A stretch of 64,000 nucleotides of DNA from positions 1 to 64,000 of the forward strand of contig CBDDPZ010000008.1 of the NCBI GenBank assembly GCA_965232575.1, read 5' to 3'. Shown piece after piece: positions 51,292 to 59,805 of the stretch. This DNA is from Bin5 sp965232575 (lineage in GTDB: Bacteria; Chloroflexota; Anaerolineae; Caldilineales; Caldilineaceae). Numbering within the stretch: position 1 is the stretch's first letter; each line of letters starts with the position of its first letter. The translations under genes were made by a program, and so were the position numbers. The notes below the pieces were generated by a model. It worked only from the letters and a program-made list of their open reading frames with translations, did not search any database and was not told where the DNA came from.

Positions 51292-52716
51292 ATGGGTCAG
51301 ATACCCACGGTGTCATTTGCGCCGGTTCGTCAGAAGATGAAACGCGCGGGTCTGGACGACCTGCTGATTCGCAATTTTGAACATTACTATGCCCAACTCG
51401 GCGCCGGCGCCACCGGTTACATCCCCGGCGCCAGCGCACGCCCACCATCAGATATAGACGACAGTTCCACCGCCACCGGTTTCCATGAAGAGGGCTTGGA
51501 CGCGCTCAGCCGGCTCGTCGTTGTGAAACTTAACGGTGGGCTGGGCGCGACGATGGGTCTGCAGGGGCCGCGATCGCTGCTGATGGTGAAAGACGGGTTG
51601 CGCTTTCTCGATATTATCGTCCGCCATGTCCTGCACCTGCGCCAGAAGATGGCGGCCCGATTGCCCCTCATCTTCATGAACAGCTACAGCACGCAGGAGG
51701 CAACCGAACAGGCGCTTACCGCTTACCCACAACTCGCCAGAGGCGACGCTGGCAGCCTGCCTCTCACCTTTCTGCAAAACAAAGTCCCCAAAATCTGGCA
51801 GGAGACTCTGCAGCCCGTAGAGTGGCATCAAGACCCGACCAAGGAATGGTGCCCACCCGGACACGGTGACATCTACCTCACTCTGCACATGAGCAGCCTG
51901 CTCAGAAAGATGCTCGCTCTCGGGTACGAATACATGTTCGTCAGCAACGCCGACAACCTTGGCGCAACTGTCGACACCGATATTCTCGGCTATTTCGCGG
52001 CCCGCAACCTACCCTTTCTTATGGAAGTAACCGCCCGCACCGCGGCCGACCGCAAGGGGGGGCACCTCGCCCAGAGCCCTCATGGACGGCTCCTGCTACG
52101 GGAGATTGCCCAGTGCCCACCAGCGGAGATCGAGCAGTTTCAGGACATCGACCGCTACCGGCTGTTCAATACCAACAATCTGTGGATTCACCTGCCCTCA
52201 TTGCGAGAGTTGCTGCAGAAACGAGACGGTTTTCTGGATCTGCCGATGATCGTCAATAATAAGCCGGTGGACCCTTCCCGCCCGGCCTCCCCACCGGTAT
52301 TCCAATTGGAAACCGCAGTTGGCCTGGCGATCTCCGCATTCGACGGCGCGCAGGCGATCCAAGTGCCGCGCGACCGCTTTTTGCCGGTCAAACGATGTAA
52401 TGACTTGGTTGCGCTGCGCTCCGATGCCTACCGGCTGAGCCAGAAACAGTGCATCGGTCTGGATCCGCGGCGGGGTACCGGTCCCTTCCCAGGGGGCGCG
52501 CCCCTTGTCGAACTGGACGACCGTTTTTACCAGTTCATCGAACAGATCCAGGAACGATTTCCGCACGGGCCGCCTTCGCTGCTCCGGTGCAACAGTTTTT
52601 CCGTTGCAGGCCCTTACACCTTTGGCGCCTCTGTCACGGTGGAAGGCGACGTCACCTTGTCCAATCACTCGGACACACCGGTCGTCATCCCCGACGGCGC
52701 CGTCCTGTCCGGGTAG
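51292..52716 (+). CDS. UTP-glucose-1-phosphate uridylyltransferase, eukaryote-like (PF01704)
   Basis: A 474-residue UGPase that makes UDP-glucose for envelope glycans. VVKLNGGLGATMGLQGPRSL near residue 73 is the nucleotide-binding loop; LTFLQNKVPKI near 160, WCPPGHGDIYLTL near 186 and FVSNADNLGATVDTDIL near 220 are catalytic blocks; the C-terminal beta-helix ends GDVTLSNHSDTPVVIPDG. This is the eukaryotic-type fold rather than bacterial GalU. The stop overlaps by 52 bp the 3' end of the convergent FemAB-type gene. Confidence 0.93.
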   Translation: MGQIPTVSFAPVRQKMKRAGLDDLLIRNFEHYYAQLGAGATGYIPGASARPPSDIDDSSTATGFHEEGLDALSRLVVVKLNGGLGATMGLQGPRSLLMVKDGLRFLDIIVRHVLHLRQKMAARLPLIFMNSYSTQEATEQALTAYPQLARGDAGSLPLTFLQNKVPKIWQETLQPVEWHQDPTKEWCPPGHGDIYLTLHMSSLLRKMLALGYEYMFVSNADNLGATVDTDILGYFAARNLPFLMEVTARTAADRKGGHLAQSPHGRLLLREIAQCPPAEIEQFQDIDRYRLFNTNNLWIHLPSLRELLQKRDGFLDLPMIVNNKPVDPSRPASPPVFQLETAVGLAISAFDGAQAIQVPRDRFLPVKRCNDLVALRSDAYRLSQKQCIGLDPRRGTGPFPGGAPLVELDDRFYQFIEQIQERFPHGPPSLLRCNSFSVAGPYTFGASVTVEGDVTLSNHSDTPVVIPDGAVLSG

Positions 52717-55001
52717 GCCGGCCGCCTGCGGCTGGTGGATGACCGGCCAGGTTCGGGAGGCCGCAAGCGGCACCGCTTGCGCATCTGTTCCAGCAGCAGC
52801 GCCTTCCCCCAATGATAACCATGCCATAGCAACGGGCTGGGCGACCAGTCCCACGCCCCCGTATGCACGGCCATTCGGGCGGCAAACCCTTCCTTAAAGC
52901 GCCATACCCCTTGGAGAGGATCGCTCGGGTCCTCCGGGTTCGTGGGCGCACCCCACCAGTCATAGATTGTGCAGCCCTGTGCCCTGGCCCACTGCAACGC
53001 CCGCCACTGTAACAGATAGTTGGGCATGTCGCGCCGCCGCCGGGCACTGCTGGCCCCATTGAAATAGATAGTTTGACAACCGTGACGGAGCAAGAACAAC
53101 CCGGCAACGGGCTGAGATTCCTGCGGATGCTCGGCCAACAGCAGCGCTCCGCCGGATAGCGTTCCCTCGTCCTCCTGCATTTTCAAAAACATACGCCACA
53201 AGGATTCGTAGTAGGCGAACGGGCGGATTAGAAAACCATCGCGGGCGCTCGTCTCCTGGTAGAGTCGATAGAAGTCCGGCAGGTCTGCAATATCACCGCT
53301 GCGAACAATGACCCCCCGCCGTTCGGCCAACCGGATGTTATAGCGCCATTTGCTCTTGAACGAGGCTAACAGTTCTTCATCGGCGCGGGTGATGTCGGTG
53401 AAGCCGGTGTTCTTGAACTGAATTTGCTCCGGACTGAAGCGCCAGTTGCGCTGGAGCAGTAACTGCTTCAAGCGGATCCCTTCAACATCCTGTTCGCCGA
53501 CATCAGGATCGATTTTCACCTGAAGGCAGCCCCGCCGCCGGCAAAGTTCTTCGATCTGCGCCAATACCAGCGCAGTTGCTTCATCATCCGACCAATCCAG
53601 CAAGGGACCCTTGGGCACGTAAGCAACGCGCAAAGGCAGCCCTGACGTAGGCTGCCGCCACAACCACTGAAAAGCCCCCAAAGGCCGACCGCCCCGCAGC
53701 AGGCGCCAACGCTCAACGCGCCAACCGCTGCCAGCCTTGACGACGCCCCACGACCAACTTTGCAGTACGTGGCTCCGGTCGGGCGGCAGCTGCGTCAACA
53801 GTTCTTCCCAGGCCGCGGCCGTCACCACCGGCTCTAAAGCTACCCCAACAGAGGAAGGGGAGGAGGTCTTCCCTCGCTCCCCATGCCTTTTTGCCCCGTT
53901 CCTGCTATTCGCAGCCCGGTCCTTCGCCAACAGCGCGCCCCGATAGAGATTATAGACCGGCCGCCGCAGAGGCAGGTCCCACGCTCCGACTGTGCGCTCA
54001 ACCGCGCCGCCAAAACCCTGCTTAAAACGGAATACGCCCCAGAGAGCCCCGGCTGGGAGCGCATTGACATCGACCGGCGCCTGTTCGGCGGAAACGGTCT
54101 TGCGCCCTTCCTCCCAGAGACCGGTGGCGATGGCGCCGATCTCATCGGGGATGCCCCAAAGATCATAGCGTGCGCAGCCGCGTTCCCTGGCCCAGCGCAT
54201 CGCTTCCCATTGGAGCGCGTGGTTGGGCATTAGGTTGCGACGACGGTTGTTGCTGGCCCCCCACAGGTAGCAGGCGGACGAACCGACGGAAAACACAGCA
54301 ATGCTGGCCAGCGGGTCGCCCTCATACGAGGCCAACAGGAAGGCGCCCCAGCGGGAAGCCAGCAGTTCATAGGCGTCCCGGTAGTAGGCGGCGCTGTGGA
54401 TGGAAAACCCGTCCCGTTTTCCTGTCTCTTCCATCAGTTGCTGGAACAGAGGCAACTCATGCGCCTCAAGCTTTCGCACGTTAACGCCTTTGCGCGCGGC
54501 CAATCGGATGTTGTAGCGCCACTTGCTCTTCATCCGCGCCAGGATCGTTTCGATGTCCGGCTGCAGATCGACGGCAATGGTGCTGCGAGGCTGAATCGTC
54601 TGGGGGCTGGGATGGAAGCCGGCCGCCCTAAGACACTGCCGATTTGCTGCCGTGTCCAGCAGATCCGGCTCGATCTTCAACGCGAACGCCCCTTCCTGCC
54701 GGGCGACATCGCGCATGCGCGCCACCACAGCTTCCGTCAGCGTCGAGTCGGACCAGTCTACAAGCGGGCCTCTGGGGACGTATGCCAGGACCTGACCCAT
54801 GACTTTACGAAAGAGGAGCATGGCCCCGGCTTGCACGGGGCCGTTGGCTGCGGATTCCGTCAGCAAGACGCGTCTGGCCCACCAGCCGGCGCGGCATTTC
54901 AAGGCCGCCCATTCACTCGTCTGCAAGAGATGGCCGGCCGTATGGTTGCTGACGAACTCATTCCATTCAGCTGCTTGATCTGTCACCGCTCCCCCTGTCA
55001 T
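52665..55001 (-). CDS. Double FemAB-type aminoacyltransferase
   Basis: A 778-residue protein consisting of two FemAB (MurM/FemX) modules in tandem. Module 1 (about 1-350) has LLQTSEWAALKCRAGW, FKSKWRYNIRLA-type motif RMKSKWRYNIRLAARKGV and LWGASNNRRRNLMPNHALQW; module 2 (about 385-740) repeats them as LQSWSWGVVKAGSGW, FKSKWRYNIRLAERRGV and NGASSARRRRDMPNYLLQW. Such enzymes add amino acids from tRNA to peptidoglycan cross-bridges. The tail after about residue 740 is Arg/Pro-rich. Its 3' end runs 52 bp into the UGPase gene. No membrane segment is present. Confidence 0.9.
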   Translation of the reverse strand: MTGGAVTDQAAEWNEFVSNHTAGHLLQTSEWAALKCRAGWWARRVLLTESAANGPVQAGAMLLFRKVMGQVLAYVPRGPLVDWSDSTLTEAVVARMRDVARQEGAFALKIEPDLLDTAANRQCLRAAGFHPSPQTIQPRSTIAVDLQPDIETILARMKSKWRYNIRLAARKGVNVRKLEAHELPLFQQLMEETGKRDGFSIHSAAYYRDAYELLASRWGAFLLASYEGDPLASIAVFSVGSSACYLWGASNNRRRNLMPNHALQWEAMRWARERGCARYDLWGIPDEIGAIATGLWEEGRKTVSAEQAPVDVNALPAGALWGVFRFKQGFGGAVERTVGAWDLPLRRPVYNLYRGALLAKDRAANSRNGAKRHGERGKTSSPSSVGVALEPVVTAAAWEELLTQLPPDRSHVLQSWSWGVVKAGSGWRVERWRLLRGGRPLGAFQWLWRQPTSGLPLRVAYVPKGPLLDWSDDEATALVLAQIEELCRRRGCLQVKIDPDVGEQDVEGIRLKQLLLQRNWRFSPEQIQFKNTGFTDITRADEELLASFKSKWRYNIRLAERRGVIVRSGDIADLPDFYRLYQETSARDGFLIRPFAYYESLWRMFLKMQEDEGTLSGGALLLAEHPQESQPVAGLFLLRHGCQTIYFNGASSARRRRDMPNYLLQWRALQWARAQGCTIYDWWGAPTNPEDPSDPLQGVWRFKEGFAARMAVHTGAWDWSPSPLLWHGYHWGKALLLEQMRKRCRLRPPEPGRSSTSRRRPAYPDRTAPSGMTTGVSE

Positions 55002-55251
55002 CCCACTGTCATCCCGCTGGCATATCCGACCAGGAGACGTTGGCTCGGAAGGCGCTCAGCTTGCCGCTGCCCCATCATCTTTTGGCGTAACCGCGCTGCG
55101 TTACTGGCGCCGTCTGTCGATCATACCATACTGACCAGAACAGAATAGAACGCCAGCGCCAATCATATCTCGCTGCCGCCTGAATCAGCCGAACGGCCGG
55201 CGACGTTCAGAGTGGGACAGCTCCGGCCGCCAGAGTGGAAACGGTCTAAAT
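55002..55251. other. Intergenic region upstream of the modA promoter
   Basis: The 405 bp between the FemAB-type and modA starts contain, besides the promoter below, nothing I can support. I looked for a molybdenum-cofactor riboswitch and saw no convincing structure. Confidence 0.4.
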
Positions 55252-55280
55252 TTGACACGTCCAAAGCTCACTGCTATCGT
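55252..55280 (+). promoter_or_regulatory. Probable promoter of modAB
   Basis: TTGACA, 17 bases, TATCGT. Start near 55287, giving a leader of about 120 bases before the TTG at 55407. It rules out the longer in-frame ORF from 55212. Confidence 0.55.
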
Positions 55281-55406
55281 CAAATCCGTATCATCCTTGT
55301 GTCTGCTTTCGACGACAACTGCACTCAGGCTGATTCCGGCGGCGTCCAGGAGATCTTTTGTTCGCTTGTCTTCAACACGGAAGTTCGGTGGAAAAGGAAG
55401 AAATTT

Positions 55407-56339
55407 TTGCAGAGAGATACGCGTGCGCACAATCGGACTTTGCCGCGTGCCTGTTTGTTCAATGCAGCGGCCGCGCTGCTGCTGAGTAATCTACTTCTGG
55501 CCGGCTGCGGGGGGCCAGATGCCGGCAGTGCATCATCCGAAACAGCTGTAGTGACGGTCTTTGCGGCCGCGTCCCTTACCGATGTCTTCCAAGAAGCAGC
55601 CGAATCGTTCAGCCGCAGCGGCCATACAGGTAACGTCGTATTCAACTTCGCCGGTTCCCAGCACCTGGCAGGTCAGCTGCGCGAAGGGGCGCGCGCCGAC
55701 ATTTTCGCCTCGGCTGACGAGATGCAGATGCAGGCGGCCATCGACACCGGACGCATTGCGAAGAGGAGCGTGAAGACATTCGCTTGCAATCGGTTGATGA
55801 TCGGCTACGGCCGGCGGGCCACAGGTGCGTCCGACGCCGCGCCTGAACTCGAATCTTTGCTGCAGTTGGCCCAGCTCGGTTATAAGATTATCGTCGGCGC
55901 AGAAGCCGTGCCTATCGGGCAGTACACGCGGCAGTTTCTGGCCAATGCCGCGCAGGACGACCGTTTTGGGCCCGGTTTTCGCGCCGGCTTTGAGGCCAAT
56001 ATCGTGTCAGAAGAACAGAATGTCAGAGGCATTCTCAGCAAATTGCAGTTGGGCGAGGCCGATGCCGGCGTCGTCTACGCCAGCGACCTCGTTGGTGTTA
56101 TAGAGCTGCAAGGCATGGAGATTCCAGCCCATCTCAACATCTCAGCAGTCTATCCGATCGCGCTGATCCGGGAAAGCAAGCAACCTGAGCAGGCCGCAAC
56201 CTTTGTCACCTTTCTGTTTTCCGAGAAAGGCACAGCTGTGCTGGAGTCGCACGGTTTTTCGACCGAATGCCGGACTGAAGTCTCAAGGAAGGCCTCCGAC
56301 ATTGCGGCTGCAGAGGCATCGGATCATGCGAACGACTGA
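55407..56339 (+). CDS. modA: Molybdate ABC transporter substrate-binding lipoprotein
   Basis: A 310-residue binding protein. The TTG start has AAGGAAG six bases upstream. The signal peptide (hydrophobic AAAALLLSNLLLAGC) ends at lipobox cysteine C34. VTVFAAASLTDVFQEAAESF, where Ala/Ser bind the oxyanion, FNFAGSQHLAGQLREGARADIFASAD and YASDLVG/VYPIALI are ModA blocks. It captures molybdate or tungstate outside the membrane. The 3' end overlaps modB by 14 bases, so both are translated together. Confidence 0.9.
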   Translation: MQRDTRAHNRTLPRACLFNAAAALLLSNLLLAGCGGPDAGSASSETAVVTVFAAASLTDVFQEAAESFSRSGHTGNVVFNFAGSQHLAGQLREGARADIFASADEMQMQAAIDTGRIAKRSVKTFACNRLMIGYGRRATGASDAAPELESLLQLAQLGYKIIVGAEAVPIGQYTRQFLANAAQDDRFGPGFRAGFEANIVSEEQNVRGILSKLQLGEADAGVVYASDLVGVIELQGMEIPAHLNISAVYPIALIRESKQPEQAATFVTFLFSEKGTAVLESHGFSTECRTEVSRKASDIAAAEASDHAND

Positions 56340-57180
56340 AGCCGCCGAGTCGATGCGCATCCCCGTCGACCGGGAGCGGGACGACCAACGCTCCTCCAGG
56401 CGCTTCTCGCGACCGGGCATTGCTCTCTTCTGGTCAGCCGTGCCCATAATTCTGTTCCTGACTCTTCCTCTGCTGGCACTGATCTGGCGCACCGAGTTGA
56501 CCGATATCAGTACCCACTTGGCCCAGCCTGTGGCTCGCCGGGCTATTGTTCTGAGCTTGTGGACATCGGCCACAGCGACGCTTCTGACGATCCTACTGGG
56601 TACGCCTCTGGCGGCGCTGATGACCCGACGGCACTTTCGAGGACGCCGGGCGCTGGACACGCTCATCGATCTGCCCACCGTCCTGCCCCCCGCTGTTGCC
56701 GGGCTGGCCCTGCTGATGGCTTTTGGCCGCCGGGGGATGCTGGGGCAGGGGCTGTCGGTGGCGGGAATTGAAATCGCCTTTACTTCGCTGGCGGTCATTT
56801 TCGCCCAGCTTTTCGTCGCTTCCCCCTACTACATCCGCGCGGCAATCGGCGGTCTCAGCCGCAGCGCAGTCGAGCTGGAAGAGGCCGCGGCATTGGACGG
56901 AGCCGACGGCCGGCAGATCTTTCGCTTTGTTACGGTCCCTCTCGCCCGCGCCTCATTGCTGGGCGGGCTGGTTATGACGTGGGCAAGGGCTCTCGGTGAT
57001 TTTGGCGCTACCATCCTTTTCGCCGGCAATTATCCCGGGCGCACGCAGACGATGCCCCTGGCCATCTATATCGGTTTCGAATTGGATCTCGACGTGGCTC
57101 TGGCTCTGTCCGTTGTCCTTATGGCGACGGCATTCGCCATTCTCTTGCTCGTGAAGTGGCTTCTGGGACGAACCGGGTAA
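56326..57180 (+). CDS. modB: Molybdate ABC transporter permease
   Basis: A 284-residue inner-membrane subunit with about five helices. The ABC-permease EAA loop reads EEAAALDGADGRQIFRFVTVPL near residue 187, which docks the ATPase; DFGATILFAGNYPGRTQTMPLAIY near 225 is typical of ModB/CysT-type permeases. The ATG at 56326 is inside the modA frame's last codons. The ATPase gene modC should follow but does not; the next gene is ftcD. Confidence 0.9.
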   Translation: MRTTEAAESMRIPVDRERDDQRSSRRFSRPGIALFWSAVPIILFLTLPLLALIWRTELTDISTHLAQPVARRAIVLSLWTSATATLLTILLGTPLAALMTRRHFRGRRALDTLIDLPTVLPPAVAGLALLMAFGRRGMLGQGLSVAGIEIAFTSLAVIFAQLFVASPYYIRAAIGGLSRSAVELEEAAALDGADGRQIFRFVTVPLARASLLGGLVMTWARALGDFGATILFAGNYPGRTQTMPLAIYIGFELDLDVALALSVVLMATAFAILLLVKWLLGRTG

Positions 57181-57193
57181 TCGAGTCAGGTTT

Positions 57194-57222
57194 TTCACAG
57201 TCCAGTCCTCAGTTTGTATGGT
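57194..57222 (+). promoter_or_regulatory. Possible promoter for the formimidoyltransferase gene
   Basis: TTCACA, 17 bases, TATGGT, just past the modB stop; leader of about 75 bases to the ATG at 57305. Confidence 0.4.
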
Positions 57223-57304
57223 TCAGTCAGGCGGCCGGGACAGGAAAAATTGTTGAGCGTGCCAACTCTTCCCACACTACGGCCGCAGCTCAACCCGTCA
57301 TCAG

Positions 57305-58267
57305 ATGAATCACAATTCCGACGATAACCCAATCATCGAAGCAGTTCCCAACTTTTCCGAGGGCCGCCGTACCGATGTCATCGACGAGCTGGCGGCAGCA
57401 GTGCAGACGTCGGGCGCCCGGCTGCTCGATCGCACCAGCGATGCACACCACAACCGTACCGTTCTCACGGTTGCGGGCCCGCCGGAACCGGTATTGCAAG
57501 GGCTGTTCAACGCGGTCGGGGTGGCTATCGCCCGCATCGACCTCAGGCGGCATCGGGGCGTCCATCCCAGACTGGGCGCGGCCGATGTGGTCCCGGTCGT
57601 GCCGATTCGCAACTCTCTACTTGCAGATTGCGCTCTACTGGCCCGGAAACTAGGTCGTCGAATCGGTGATGAGCTGGATGTGCCCGTCTACCTCTATGGC
57701 GAAGCAGCCATAAGACGCGAACGCCGTAATCTGGCGGACGTCCGGCGCGGTGAATATGAGGCCCTTGTCCGGGATATTCACCGCCCTCAGCGCGTGCCGG
57801 ACTTCGGCCCTGCCAAGGTGGGCCCGGCGGGCGCGGTCATCGTCGGGGCCAGGCCTTTGCTCATTGCCTTCAACGTCTTCCTGCGCTCTGCCAATGTAGC
57901 CATCGCCAGAGCCATCGCCCGTCAGATTCGCGAGCGCGACGGCGGTCTGCCGGCGGTCAGAGCTCTAGGCCTCCTTGTCGATGGACAGGCCCAGGTCAGC
58001 ATGAATCTCGTCGATCATCGCGCCACATCCCCTCACGCGGCTGTAGATGCCATTCGCCGGCAGGCCGTCCGCTACGACGTCGCGCTCGACCGCAGCGAAC
58101 TGATCGGCCTCATTCCTCAGGGCGCCCTGCCAGGAAACGAAGAGCGAGACACGGAAAGTGAGGGAGAATTTCTTTCGACCGGCGCTCTGGCGGCCGCAGC
58201 CGACGCACTCCTGCTGCCGGACCTGACCGCAGACCGCGTGCTGGAAGTTGCATTACGCCAATTGTAG
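57305..58267 (+). CDS. ftcD: Glutamate formimidoyltransferase
   Basis: A 320-residue enzyme that moves the formimino group of N-formimino-glutamate to tetrahydrofolate, at the end of histidine degradation. IIEAVPNFSEGRRTDVIDEL at the start, LLDRTSDAHHNRTVLTVAG near residue 38 with the catalytic His, HRGVHPRLGAADVVPVVPI near 80 and MNLVDHRATSPHAAVDAI near 230 are diagnostic. This is the N-terminal (transferase) half only; the cyclodeaminase half of animal FTCD is absent, as usual in bacteria. No other hut gene is near. Confidence 0.93.
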   Translation: MNHNSDDNPIIEAVPNFSEGRRTDVIDELAAAVQTSGARLLDRTSDAHHNRTVLTVAGPPEPVLQGLFNAVGVAIARIDLRRHRGVHPRLGAADVVPVVPIRNSLLADCALLARKLGRRIGDELDVPVYLYGEAAIRRERRNLADVRRGEYEALVRDIHRPQRVPDFGPAKVGPAGAVIVGARPLLIAFNVFLRSANVAIARAIARQIRERDGGLPAVRALGLLVDGQAQVSMNLVDHRATSPHAAVDAIRRQAVRYDVALDRSELIGLIPQGALPGNEERDTESEGEFLSTGALAAAADALLLPDLTADRVLEVALRQL

Positions 58268-58447
58268 GCGGATCGGGTGCAACGGTAATATGCCCGCTCA
58301 GTCATGACCAGGGAAGGACACAACCGGCACTGCGCACACGGACTGTAAACATCTGTGACGTCATATTCACGTCTAGCCCTTGCCCAATCGCATCCCAGAT
58401 GGCTGCCGATGCACGGCGAACGCGGAGGGATGGTTCAGACCACCGCT

Positions 58448-58476
58448 TTGGCGAAAGCAGGATGCCGTGCTAGAAT
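58448..58476 (+). promoter_or_regulatory. Probable promoter of the glycosyltransferase gene
   Basis: TTGGCG, 17 bases, TAGAAT. Start near 58483, leaving a leader of about 195 bases that includes the GATC cluster. Confidence 0.45.
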
Positions 58477-58563
58477 CAAACGCATATAGAGCAGACGGTT
58501 CCGGCTGTGATTCCTGCAATCTGTCTACTTTGCTTGATTTCCTGTTCTGCGCTCCGCGACAGC

Positions 58564-58592
58564 TGATCATCCCCATGCGATCGCATTGATCA
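58564..58592. promoter_or_regulatory. Cluster of three GATC palindromes
   Basis: TGATCA, then ATGCGATCGCAT (a perfect 12-base palindrome), then TGATCA within 29 bases. It lies in the predicted leader of the glycosyltransferase gene. Confidence 0.35.
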
Positions 58593-58677
58593 CAGTCATT
58601 TTTCACTCACATTTGCCGCCCGCAGCTCTGTCCAGCCGCATGGAAAGTTGGGCAGCGGGTAAACAGCAACTCAGACA

Positions 58678-59697
58678 ATGCAGTCTCCTCACTATATCGT
58701 CTGGTCAGAATGGATTGAGAGCACCGGCTCGCCATCGACGTTGCCAGCGAGTGGGATGCCCTCCGGGTCCGTTCCGTCTGCAGAGGGAGTGGATCTCGCG
58801 ATAGTCATTGTCAACTACAACGCCAGCGCTCTCCTGTCCGGGTGCCTGACATCCGTGTTCGCGTCTGCTGGCGACTTTACCTACACGGTCTGTGTCGTTG
58901 ACAACGGCAGCAGTGACGACAGCGCCGCCATGGTGGGCGACCGCTTCCCGCAGGCCGGCCTGATCGTTTTCAAAACCAATCTCGGCTTCAGCGCAGGCAA
59001 CAACCTAGCTCTTCGCCAACTCGGCCTTTCTGACCGCCAACCACTGCGCGACAGGCCCTTTCCCCGCTACATTCTCCTTCTTAACAATGACACTGTTTTG
59101 CCGGAGAACGCTCTGGCCGACATGATCCGATTCATGGACGAGCGGCCCGACCTCGGGATAGCCGGCCCGCGAGTGCGACGCCCGGACGGAACGCTTGATC
59201 TGGCCTGCCGCCGCAGCTTTCCCACGCCCTGGGTGAGCTTCTGCCGCATGACACGTTTGAGCCGGCTGTTTCCCCAGAGCAGACGTTTCAACGCCTACAA
59301 TTTGAGCTACCTGCCGGAAGATGCGGTGCATCCGGTGGATTCGGTTGTGGGCGCCTATATGCAGGTGCGCACAGAGGCGATCCTGCAGGTCGGGCTATTG
59401 GACGAGGCCTACTTCATGTACGGTGAAGACCTGGATTGGGCAAAGCGTATCAAGAGCGCCGGCTGGGAAGTCTGGTACAACGGCAAGGTCGAGATCACAC
59501 ATGTCAAAGAGGCCTCCAGCCGCAAGAGCCGCAAGGCCCGCCGCGCCTTTTATGAAGCGATGTGGATCTTTTATCGCAAACACTACCGGGCCAACAGTTC
59601 GTGGGCGCTGGACAAATTAATCTGGCTCAGTATTGCTCTGATTGGCGGCGTAGACATAGCTGTGCGGCTGTGGAAACTACGACAGAAACGGATCTAG
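58678..59697 (+). CDS. Family 2 glycosyltransferase
   Basis: A 339-residue GT2 enzyme that adds sugars from a nucleotide donor to a lipid-linked or rhamnan-like glycan. LAIVIVNYNASALLSGCLTSV near residue 40 begins the Rossmann-like fold; VVDNGSSDDSA near 72 and ILLLNNDTVLPENAL (the DxD-equivalent NDT) near 135 bind metal and nucleotide; MYGEDLDWAKRIKSAGW near 258 is the ExD-type acceptor end. One C-terminal helix (LIWLSIALIGGVDIAVRL) may touch the membrane. The first 38 residues are unlike the family, so a start further in is possible. Confidence 0.9.
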   Translation: MQSPHYIVWSEWIESTGSPSTLPASGMPSGSVPSAEGVDLAIVIVNYNASALLSGCLTSVFASAGDFTYTVCVVDNGSSDDSAAMVGDRFPQAGLIVFKTNLGFSAGNNLALRQLGLSDRQPLRDRPFPRYILLLNNDTVLPENALADMIRFMDERPDLGIAGPRVRRPDGTLDLACRRSFPTPWVSFCRMTRLSRLFPQSRRFNAYNLSYLPEDAVHPVDSVVGAYMQVRTEAILQVGLLDEAYFMYGEDLDWAKRIKSAGWEVWYNGKVEITHVKEASSRKSRKARRAFYEAMWIFYRKHYRANSSWALDKLIWLSIALIGGVDIAVRLWKLRQKRI

Positions 59698-59805
59698 CAG
59701 GATTTTCCGTTACAAGCGCAAGTGAAGACCGGTCCGCCTGAATTTCGTGAAATTGATAGGGAATTGTGACAGGTTCCCACCCCCAGGTTATATGCAATAG
59801 GCACG

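Larger units (their letters stand above)
58268..58677. other. 410-bp leader region before the glycosyltransferase
   Basis: Holds one promoter-like pair and a cluster of GATC palindromes listed separately. A TGACGTCA palindrome is at 58356-58363. No gene or terminator is recognisable. Confidence 0.45.

Noticed and set aside
55252..55406. Molybdenum-cofactor riboswitch before modA
   Set aside because: No conserved stem pattern could be found by eye in the leader.
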